From the NCBI GenBank assembly GCA_947385505.1, contig CANDLP010000101.1, positions 1-7,660 on the forward strand: 7,660 bases of DNA. Reading direction: 5' to 3'. Below, piece by piece: positions 1 through 5,423 of the stretch (within the stretch, counting starts at the first letter, position 1; each line of letters opens with the position of its first letter). This DNA is from an uncultured Clostridia bacterium (GTDB lineage: Bacteria > Bacillota > Clostridia > Oscillospirales > Ruminococcaceae). The position numbers were made by a program, and so were the translations under genes. The notes under the pieces were generated by a model. That model worked only from the letters and a program-made list of their open reading frames with translations, did not search any database and had not been told where the DNA came from.

Positions 1-264
1 GGCGCTTACATTGTCCAATAAAGCTATCCCCGGCGACTTTATAACTATATCGTATTCTTTCATGAAATCAAGATAATCTTCGCCGCAGTGAAGAATACAG
101 CCATAGGCGTTTTCTTTATCCACTTCGTTTCGGTCAAGCACCGCAATTTTTTTACATCCGATGTTTTTTAAAATATCGAGAGTTGATTTTCCTTCCCGTC
201 CGAATCCCACTATCGCAGCGCTCTTTTCATGAAAAAACAAGCCAAGTTTTTCTTTAATATTCAT
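1..264 (-). CDS. murD: MurD-type UDP-N-acetylmuramoyl-L-alanine:glutamate ligase, N-terminal part only (runs off left edge)
   Basis: Only the first 88 codons are in the window; the 3' part continues beyond base 1. The visible residues form a Rossmann-like Mur ligase N-terminal domain: a glycine-rich loop GFGREGKST at residues 20-28, a strand ending in D at about residue 44 (AVLD), and the hallmark DIVIKSPGI at 72-80, matching the S-P-G motif of MurD. The family adds glutamate to UDP-MurNAc-L-alanine in the cytoplasm with ATP. The start ATG lies 2 bases after the murL stop, with a GAGAGGAA ribosome site inside the end of murL (276-283), so the two are translationally coupled. Because of murL, this is probably the MurD2 type, which adds L-Glu rather than D-Glu; that is inference, since the catalytic and substrate-binding domains are outside the window. 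Confidence 0.85.
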   Translation of the reverse strand, partial: MNIKEKLGLFFHEKSAAIVGFGREGKSTLDILKNIGCKKIAVLDRNEVDKENAYGCILHCGEDYLDFMKEYDIVIKSPGIALLDNVSA

Positions 265-266
265 AT

Positions 267-1595
267 TTATAAAGCTTCCTCTCTTTTAAGAAGATCAATA
301 AAATCATTGGGTACAAAATTGTTGTTGTCAAAGTAATTTTCAAGGGATTTCGGTTTTTCTTTGTTATTTTCAATGTATTCTTTAAGCAAAAGCGGCAGCT
401 CTTTTCCGCTTCTTTTTTTGGCGGAGGCGTAAAGGGCAAGCTTTATTTCGTCTCTTGTGCCTACGCACTCGAAGGGTTTGTCAAAATCCTGATTAACAAG
501 TCCGTTGAACATATCTTCATAATCACGGTTTTGGAGCATATTTTTTCCGAATATATCTATAAGCTGATCATCGTTCAAAAATGCCGAAAGCATAATATAA
601 ACATAAAGACATTTGGCGCAGTTTGCGCACCAGCTGTCGGTTTTTGAACCTAAGTTACAGCTTTGGAAAACAGGGAAGTACTTTGGATAGGAAACAAACT
701 TTTTTGTTATTTGCCACTCGCTCCATGGGCGCAGCAGGCTGAAATATTCCGGAAAATCAGTGAAATAAGATTTTGTATAGCTGCGGAAATCTCCTTCAAA
801 TTCAGTGCTTTTGCTGTACTGGTGATTGATTTTGGTGCCGCTCACATTTGATTCATTGGCGCTGCTTTCATTAGACAAGGCGATATATTTTTTCCCGCCG
901 CAGTAAGCGAATATCCAGGAGGAAAAGGCTATTACAGCGGACAGCGGAGTGTGTCCGTTAAGATAGCCCATGGCGTTCAGCTCAAGAAGCTCTCTGTCGA
1001 TAGTCCTTTTTACGCCTATAATATGACTGTCGGGGTAACCCGCGGTATGAGCACAGTTTAATGTTGCACCTCTCGGATTTATTATATAGCAGGAATTTTT
1101 GTCCTTGTAATCCTTAAGAAGTTCAAGAGTTACGACGCTGTCTTTTCCGCCGCCTACCGGAATAAGAAATCCCGTTTCGGGTTCGATATTGCTTGAAAAA
1201 GCCGGTACGGAGCCGTTTAAAGGGACAATATCCATAAAGCTTTCCATATCGGTATCTATGCCGTTTCGGTAAAAAAATTCGCCCAATCCGTTAAAATAAA
1301 GCTTTTTCCACCATTTTATCTGATCTTTATTCAGCGCGCCGCAGTTTATTTTTACTACGGGAGGACAGGCGCATTTCCAATAGCTGACAAGCTCGGACAT
1401 GCCCAGGGAAAAAACCGTGTAATCCAGCAGTTCTTTGTTTTCGGCGCCGCTTATGAGCTTCGGATCAAAGCTCCATTTGGGGCAAAAACAATGGCCGTCC
1501 ATACGAAAGTGGAAAACAAAGCTGTCATTATTTATTTCATAGCTTTCATAAATAAATTCTCCGTGTTTTTCTCTAAGCTGTTCAAACTTGTTCAT
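267..1595 (-). CDS. murL: MurL, UDP-N-acetyl-alpha-D-muramoyl-L-alanyl-L-glutamate epimerase
   Basis: 442 residues, near the usual length of the family. MurL uses ATP to activate the terminal L-glutamate of UDP-MurNAc-L-Ala-L-Glu as an adenylate and invert it to D-Glu, replacing free D-Glu made by racemase (work on Xanthomonas). Seen here: the PP-loop-like ATP motif GGGKDS at 148-153; the family signature SNESSANESNV at 241-251 followed by NHQYSKS at 257-263; LLRPWSEWQI at 287-296; and a cysteine cluster with SC at 312-313 and C-x2-C-x2-C at 323/326/329. The N-terminal 130 residues are a separate Cys- and Trp-rich region. The start is fixed by a textbook AAGGAGGG ribosome site (1601-1608), 5 bases from ATG. 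The stop is 2 bases before murD, which supports a paired role. Identification rests on recalled family motifs, but they are numerous and in the right order. Confidence 0.88.
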   Translation of the reverse strand: MNKFEQLREKHGEFIYESYEINNDSFVFHFRMDGHCFCPKWSFDPKLISGAENKELLDYTVFSLGMSELVSYWKCACPPVVKINCGALNKDQIKWWKKLYFNGLGEFFYRNGIDTDMESFMDIVPLNGSVPAFSSNIEPETGFLIPVGGGKDSVVTLELLKDYKDKNSCYIINPRGATLNCAHTAGYPDSHIIGVKRTIDRELLELNAMGYLNGHTPLSAVIAFSSWIFAYCGGKKYIALSNESSANESNVSGTKINHQYSKSTEFEGDFRSYTKSYFTDFPEYFSLLRPWSEWQITKKFVSYPKYFPVFQSCNLGSKTDSWCANCAKCLYVYIMLSAFLNDDQLIDIFGKNMLQNRDYEDMFNGLVNQDFDKPFECVGTRDEIKLALYASAKKRSGKELPLLLKEYIENNKEKPKSLENYFDNNNFVPNDFIDLLKREEAL

Positions 1596-1639
1596 TTAAG
1601 CCCTCCTTGCTGTGACTTAAAATCTTTTATAATATACTT

Positions 1640-2572
1640 TTAAAGTATATGCTTTTTGACAAAAGAATCTATACTGTCGGGATCGGTTCGGTCAAAGCTG
1701 TCGCCGCACTCTTTTATCTGCCAGCGTTCTTCATATTCTGTGTATTCGTCGGGACGGAGGACTTCAAGTGTTCCCAATGATTCTATTTCCATTATAAACT
1801 GATTGGTATAAGTTTCATAGTTTACGGAATAGTCGGGATACTCTCCGGTTTTGTCAAAATCAAACCGCTTGATAAAAAGCTGTCCGTTATTAAGATACGC
1901 GCCCCAGCCGTCCTGATTATTTACGCCTATTTTAAATGCCTGTTCATTATCCGTCTGAGCCAATGTGATATATTTGTCGCACATGAAAAAGCGGGGATCG
2001 CGAACGTTGGAATACGGCCAGAACACCATTCGGCGGTTTGATAAAAGCCCCGTATCCTCGGTACAAAGCGGCAGTATTTCAACTCCGCCCTTTTCCGCTA
2101 CTGTAAGGCACCAAGGGGCAAGCTTTATTTCAAAATCGGCTATATTTTTTATGGCGTGTTTTACCGTAACATCTGAGGAGCGGTCGTCCAATGTCACCGT
2201 CATTATATGCCTTTCGCCCACCTTTACTCTGTCCTCCGGCATAAGAGTTATGGTATTCCCCTTTATCTCATACTCAACGGGATGATTGTCCGGGGTATAG
2301 CTTTCGGGGTAACTTTCCGGACTGCTCCAAAGCCTGTGACCTCCGTATATGTACCAGTTTTCGTCTGTTTCAAAGAAATCGTGAAGCTGCTTTTTGTCGT
2401 TGAAGCTGTCTCTGTTGATATCTTCGCGGAAAATATTGCATTTACCTTTGAGCCCGTAGTAGATTACACGGGGTCCAACATCCACCGTTACGATAAGCTC
2501 GGTGGTTTCATTTTCCATTTTTATGCACTTGCCGAAATTTTTATAGCTGATTTCCGAAAAATTTACGCTCAT
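1640..2572 (-). CDS. DUF4380-like / galactose-mutarotase-fold protein of unknown substrate
   Basis: 310 residues, cytoplasmic, with no signal peptide or membrane segment. It resembles DUF4380-type proteins, distant relatives of aldose 1-epimerases with a beta-sandwich fold. Visible signs: an N-terminal strand ending DVGPRVIYYG (31-40, the usual V-x-P-R turn of these proteins), YGGHRLWSSPE at 76-86 with the conserved His-Arg and W-x-x-P-E, LAPWCLT at 151-157, and a C-terminal strand NQFIMEIESLG at 257-267 followed by PDEYTEYEERW (274-284). His79, Arg80 and Glu262/Glu264 are candidate sugar-binding or catalytic residues. The start has an AAAGGGA site (2581-2587) 8 bases upstream. It lies between tmcAL (75-base gap) and murL (44-base gap) on the same strand. 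The location suggests a sugar-linked housekeeping role, perhaps on a cell-wall precursor, but the substrate cannot be told. Confidence 0.7.
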   Translation of the reverse strand: MSVNFSEISYKNFGKCIKMENETTELIVTVDVGPRVIYYGLKGKCNIFREDINRDSFNDKKQLHDFFETDENWYIYGGHRLWSSPESYPESYTPDNHPVEYEIKGNTITLMPEDRVKVGERHIMTVTLDDRSSDVTVKHAIKNIADFEIKLAPWCLTVAEKGGVEILPLCTEDTGLLSNRRMVFWPYSNVRDPRFFMCDKYITLAQTDNEQAFKIGVNNQDGWGAYLNNGQLFIKRFDFDKTGEYPDYSVNYETYTNQFIMEIESLGTLEVLRPDEYTEYEERWQIKECGDSFDRTDPDSIDSFVKKHIL

Positions 2573-2647
2573 TTTTATGATCCCTTTCTTTTTTTACATT
2601 TTAGTTGTTTCGTTAATTATAATGCCGATGATTGTTCAGGCGCTCCC

Positions 2648-3814
2648 TTAGTCCAGTATAACCGGCTTTGCGGTGTATTCAAGGCCGCATGGCCTTTTTT
2701 TGTTAAAGCACAGTGCGTATTGATCGCCGCAGCGCGCCTCAAGCTTAGCCTGTTTTTTTGCGTTGTCGCTTGTTTCGGCAAGCTGTGACAGTGAGGTGTT
2801 GATCGGTAAACTGCACTTTGTTTCCGCCAATATCTCCTTACCTTTTCCGTTCATACCTAAAATTCTAACATACGAAGGAAGAATTTGCAAGTCGTTTTTT
2901 GTAATTCCCAAGAAGGCGGATAAAATTATTCTTCTGATTCTTGCCAGGGTATACCTTTTTGTTTTTACGAGAAAATATAACTCGTTCAGGCTTGTAGCCA
3001 CTGACACAGCCCTTTGTATCCTGTTTTCCAGTCCCATAAGCACATTCGGCGTTTTTTCAATCGCCGCCTTATTCATCATTCTGAGCTTAGACAGTATTGC
3101 TGTTTCAATATTGGAAATATGGGCAGTTTCGGATAAATCGCACTTCGGAGCATAAGCAGAAATATCCTCTTTTGCTTCTATCATTTTTCTCAGCTGCGAG
3201 GCAGAGAGTATGTCCTGATCGGGATTGTTTATAATGCTGTCGTGATCGGCCGCGCGTCGTTTTACCGTAAACGGCTTTATCGGTGACGCGATACTGTCCA
3301 GAGCCTTAATGTATTCCACCGCCAATGTATTATTGGGACAAGCCAGCGTTTCCGTTACGTCGTCGGTGTAGTATTTCCCGATAGCTTTTTGAAGCGCCGA
3401 AGGATAGTTTAATCCTTCCTTCATATAAGCGGTCAGCTCTTCGCTTTCCTGAGCGTACAGCACCGCTCCCGCCGCCTCTTTAAGCGCGTTTATGTCGCCG
3501 CTTTCACTGCCGAAGCTTATTGTATTGACACACCCCAGCGCGTTTAGCAGATAGACCGCCCCTTTGGCGAATTGCTCCGCGCTTCCGAGGGAATATGCGA
3601 CGGGAATTTCTATCATAAGATCCACCCCGTTTTTTAAGGCGGTTTCGGTTCTTTTATGCTTGTCCATAATGGCCGTTTCGCCTCTTTGAGTAAAATTTCC
3701 GCTCATAACGCCCACTATATGAGTCGCCCCGCAATCGCTTCGGGTACGTTCGATATGATATTTGTGACCGTTATGAAAGGGATTGTACTCGCATATTATT
3801 CCGCAGACGTTCAT
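2648..3814 (-). CDS. tmcAL: TmcAL, tRNA(Met) cytidine acetate ligase (YlbM/DUF795 family)
   Basis: 388 residues, slightly shorter than the roughly 400-415 usual for the family. TmcAL activates acetate with ATP and acetylates the wobble cytidine (C34) of elongator tRNA-Met to ac4C, aiding accurate AUG decoding. The nucleotidyltransferase-type motif GIICEYNPFHNGH spans 5-17 with the HxGH box at 14-17; then MSGNFTQRGE (37-46), GVDLMIEIPVAYSLGSAEQFAKGAV (63-87), SFGSESGD (100-107), NNTLAVEYIKAL (161-172), VKRRAADHDS (184-193) and SASQLRK (204-210), all in family order. The protein ends in a typical GLEYTAKPVI tail. The start has AAAGGAGA (3823-3830) 8 bases upstream. It is transcribed divergently from acetate kinase; in clostridia ylbM is often next to pta-ackA (recalled, e.g. 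C. acetobutylicum). The substrate, acetate, fits that pairing. Confidence 0.92.
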   Translation of the reverse strand: MNVCGIICEYNPFHNGHKYHIERTRSDCGATHIVGVMSGNFTQRGETAIMDKHKRTETALKNGVDLMIEIPVAYSLGSAEQFAKGAVYLLNALGCVNTISFGSESGDINALKEAAGAVLYAQESEELTAYMKEGLNYPSALQKAIGKYYTDDVTETLACPNNTLAVEYIKALDSIASPIKPFTVKRRAADHDSIINNPDQDILSASQLRKMIEAKEDISAYAPKCDLSETAHISNIETAILSKLRMMNKAAIEKTPNVLMGLENRIQRAVSVATSLNELYFLVKTKRYTLARIRRIILSAFLGITKNDLQILPSYVRILGMNGKGKEILAETKCSLPINTSLSQLAETSDNAKKQAKLEARCGDQYALCFNKKRPCGLEYTAKPVILD

Positions 3815-3849
3815 ATTTAGAATCTCCTTTTTACTGAATAGACGGTTAG

Positions 3850-3877
3850 ATTATAATATTTATAAAAAAAAGGTAAA
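3850..3877 (-). promoter_or_regulatory. Predicted sigma-A promoter of tmcAL
   Basis: Read on the minus strand, a perfect TATAAT -10 box (3855-3850) lies 16 bases downstream of TTTACC (3877-3872), a partial match to TTGACA. Transcription would begin near 3843, leaving about 28 untranslated bases before the ATG at 3814. The surroundings are AT-rich, as expected. The -10 is strong; the -35 is weaker. Confidence 0.55.
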
Positions 3878-3882
3878 AATAC

Positions 3883-3911
3883 TTGATTTTTTTTCTTTTT
3901 TGAGATAAAAT
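3883..3911 (+). promoter_or_regulatory. Predicted sigma-A promoter of ackA
   Basis: TTGATT (3883-3888), a 17-base T-rich spacer, then TAAAAT (3906-3911). This is 4/6 and 5/6 match to the sigma-A consensus with ideal spacing. The start point would fall near 3917-3919, exactly where the foldback element begins (3919). If this is the promoter in use, the ackA leader is about 235 bases long and includes the whole element. It is back-to-back with the tmcAL promoter, with only a few bases between the two -35 boxes. Confidence 0.55.
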
Positions 3912-3918
3912 GTATTTA

Positions 3919-3936
3919 GGGCACCTCTAAAAACCA
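3919..3936. repeat. Left terminal inverted repeat of the foldback element
   Basis: GGGCACCTCTAAAAACCA; it pairs with 4073-4090. The single difference is C at 3924 opposite A at 4085. TTTA lies directly outside it. Confidence 0.8.
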
Positions 3937-4072
3937 CCGGCTAAAGCCTTAGCACCTCATATGCTTGCATATTTTCCGTCATATCGCACAAATTTTCCTT
4001 GACAGGCGCCAGCCTGCCTGCGTCAAATTTATGCAATCTGACGAAAAATCTGACTGCGCATCTGAGGCACTA

Positions 4073-4090
4073 TGGTTTTTAGAGATGCCC
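4073..4090. repeat. Right terminal inverted repeat of the foldback element
   Basis: TGGTTTTTAGAGATGCCC; this is the reverse complement of the left end apart from one base. TTTA lies directly outside it (4091-4094). Confidence 0.8.
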
Positions 4091-4102
4091 TTTAGTAAAT
4101 TA

Positions 4103-4128
4103 AGAACATGTTCAGCGGAACAGGTTCT
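4103..4128 (+). promoter_or_regulatory. Hairpin/dyad in the ackA leader, just upstream of the ribosome site
   Basis: AGAACATGTTC, a 4-base loop AGCG, then GAACAGGTTCT: ten base pairs with one A-G mismatch. Its left half is itself a perfect 10-base palindrome GAACATGTTC. It ends 6 bases before the AAGGAAGGA ribosome site (4135-4143) and no T-run follows, so it is not an ordinary terminator. It could be a repressor operator or an RNA stem that affects translation or stability of ackA mRNA; no known regulator box is matched with confidence. Confidence 0.5.
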
Positions 4129-4153
4129 AAATATAAGGAAGGAACAAAGCATA

Positions 4154-5353
4154 ATGAAAATTTTAGTTATCAATGCGGGCAGCTCCTCTCTGAAATATCA
4201 GCTTATAGATATGGACGACGAGAGCGTTATTGCGAAGGGGAACTGCGAAAGAATCGGTATGGACGGTCATATTACCCATAAGACCTTTGACGGAAGACAG
4301 GTGAGCGAGGACTGCGATTTCCCGACTCATACGGAAGCCTTTGAAAGAGTTGTAAAAGCTCTCACCGAAGGAGACGCGTCGGTAATCAAGACTATGGACG
4401 AGATCGCCGCAGTTGGTCACAGAATAGTACAGGGCGCGGAAATATTTGATAAGGCGACTATTGTTACCGACGAGGTAATAGATCAGATCGACGGTCTTGC
4501 CGAGCTTGCTCCGGTACATAATCACCCTCACGCTCTTGCGTTGAGAGCCTGTAAGAAGGTAATTCCCGATTACGTTCCGCAGGTTGTTGTGTTTGATACG
4601 GCGTTCCATCAGACAATGCCCGAAAAAGCGTATATGTTCGGTATGCCCTACGAGTGCTACGAAAAGTTCCACGTAAGAAAATACGGATTTCACGGCACTT
4701 CTCACCGTTATGTGTCCAGAGCATTGGCAAAGGCAATGGGCAAAAATGTGGAGGATCTTAAGATAGTTTCCTGCCACCTTGGCAACGGCTCTTCAATTAC
4801 CGCCGTAGACGGAGGAAAGTCGGTGGATACATCAATGGGCTTTACTCCCCTTGACGGCGTTATAATGGGAACGAGAAGCGGCTGCGTCGACCCTTCGGCT
4901 GTTACTTTTGTTCAGAAAAAGCTGGGACTCGGCGCTTCCGAGATGAGCGAATACTTAAATAAAAAGTCCGGATTTTTGGGGATAAGCGGCGTTTCCAGCG
5001 ATAACAGAGATATTGACGCCGCCGCGAAGGAAGGCAATAAGCGCGCAAAGCTGGCAGGAGAAATGCTCAGATACGGAATAAAGAAATATATCGGCGCGTA
5101 TGCCGCGGTAATGAACGGGCTTGACGCGGTTCTCTTTACCGGCGGCATAGGCGAAAACGCCGCCGATGTGCGTTCCTGCGCCTGCCGTGATATGGATTAT
5201 CTGGGAATTAAGCTTGACGAGGAGTTAAACGCAAAGGTACAGGGTGAACTTGCCAAAATTTCGGCTCCCGACAGTAAAGTAGAGGTATGGGTTGTTCCCA
5301 CAAACGAGGAACTGCTTATAGCAAGAGATACAAAGGAGCTTTGCGGTCTTTGA
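4154..5353 (+). CDS. ackA: Acetate kinase
   Basis: 399 residues, the normal length. AckA interconverts acetyl phosphate + ADP and acetate + ATP in the cytoplasm, the energy-yielding end of fermentative acetate production together with phosphotransacetylase (not in the window). It is an ASKHA-fold kinase with NAGSSSLK at 7-14, Arg90 (HRIVQG), Asp148 (VVFDTAFH), His180 (YGFHGTSH), the phosphate loop HLGNGSS at 208-214, MGTRSG with Arg241, FTGGIGEN at 328-335 and Glu385 in PTNEE. All known catalytic residues are present. The start is taken at 4154 because MKILVINAGSSS is the universal N-terminus and AAGGAAGGA (4135-4143) lies 10 bases upstream. The frame stays open back to 3965, but that stretch is the foldback element and is not coding. 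The gene is monocistronic: it has its own promoter and is closed by a strong terminator. pta is not adjacent, unlike in many clostridia. Confidence 0.97.
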   Translation: MKILVINAGSSSLKYQLIDMDDESVIAKGNCERIGMDGHITHKTFDGRQVSEDCDFPTHTEAFERVVKALTEGDASVIKTMDEIAAVGHRIVQGAEIFDKATIVTDEVIDQIDGLAELAPVHNHPHALALRACKKVIPDYVPQVVVFDTAFHQTMPEKAYMFGMPYECYEKFHVRKYGFHGTSHRYVSRALAKAMGKNVEDLKIVSCHLGNGSSITAVDGGKSVDTSMGFTPLDGVIMGTRSGCVDPSAVTFVQKKLGLGASEMSEYLNKKSGFLGISGVSSDNRDIDAAAKEGNKRAKLAGEMLRYGIKKYIGAYAAVMNGLDAVLFTGGIGENAADVRSCACRDMDYLGIKLDEELNAKVQGELAKISAPDSKVEVWVVPTNEELLIARDTKELCGL

Positions 5354-5381
5354 TCCCGAACAATTATATAAACAATAGTAT

Positions 5382-5420
5382 AAAAGCAGGCGGCGCTTTA
5401 GGCGGCCTGCTTTTATTTTA
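5382..5420 (+). terminator. Bidirectional intrinsic terminator between ackA and the convergent 476-aa gene
   Basis: AAAAGCAGGC (5382-5391) pairs perfectly with GCCTGCTTTT (5405-5414), and an inner CGC/GCG pairing is possible in the loop. TTTTATTTTA follows on the plus strand. On the minus strand the mirrored A-run gives TTTTATAC after the stem, so it can also stop the gene ending at 5424. It lies 28 bases after the ackA stop. Confidence 0.9.
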
Positions 5421-5423
5421 CTG

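Larger units (their letters stand above)
3919..4090. mobile_element. MITE-like foldback element, 172 bp, with 18-bp terminal inverted repeats and TTTA flanking duplication
   Basis: The left end GGGCACCTCTAAAAACCA (3919-3936) matches the reverse complement of the right end (4073-4090) at 17 of 18 positions. TTTA flanks both sides (3915-3918 and 4091-4094), as expected for a target-site duplication. The inverted repetition continues inward: 3950-3964 pairs with 4058-4072 (12 of 15) and 3972-3995 pairs with 4025-4048 (20 of 24), so nearly the whole element folds back. The left arm has about 13 extra bases (3937-3949) that hold a small palindrome GGCTaaAGCC. No transposase is encoded, and the open frame through it in phase with ackA is not credible as coding. 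This suits a non-autonomous element moved by a transposase elsewhere; the family cannot be named from the sequence alone. A structured RNA gene is the alternative. Confidence 0.78.

Noticed and set aside
1632..1650. Inverted repeat ATATACTTT-t-AAAGTATAT across the stop of the DUF4380-like gene
   Set aside because: The stem is only A/T-rich with one G-C pair and has no following U-run, so it is a poor terminator; probably composition.
2616..2644. Internal promoter for the DUF4380-like gene (TATAAT at 2621-2616, minus strand)
   Set aside because: The -10 is perfect but no acceptable -35 or extended -10 is present, so it is left as a weak possibility only.
2681..2701. Terminator-like hairpin on the plus strand (AAGGCC-gcat-GGCCTT plus T-run)
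   Set aside because: It lies inside the tmcAL coding end, which is normal for the family there, and no plus-strand gene precedes it. It could stop stray antisense transcription, but nothing shows that.
2207..2788. Plus-strand open frame of 193 residues
   Set aside because: It lies antisense to the DUF4380-like gene and tmcAL, with no ribosome site or recognisable motif; it is a shadow frame.
4104..4113. GAACATGTTC as a LexA (SOS) box
   Set aside because: Gram-positive LexA boxes have four bases between GAAC and GTTC; here there are two.
3965..4153. In-frame N-terminal extension of acetate kinase by 63 residues
   Set aside because: The stretch lies mostly inside the foldback element, has no ribosome site at 3965, and the universal AckA start MKILVINAGSSS with a good ribosome site is at 4154.
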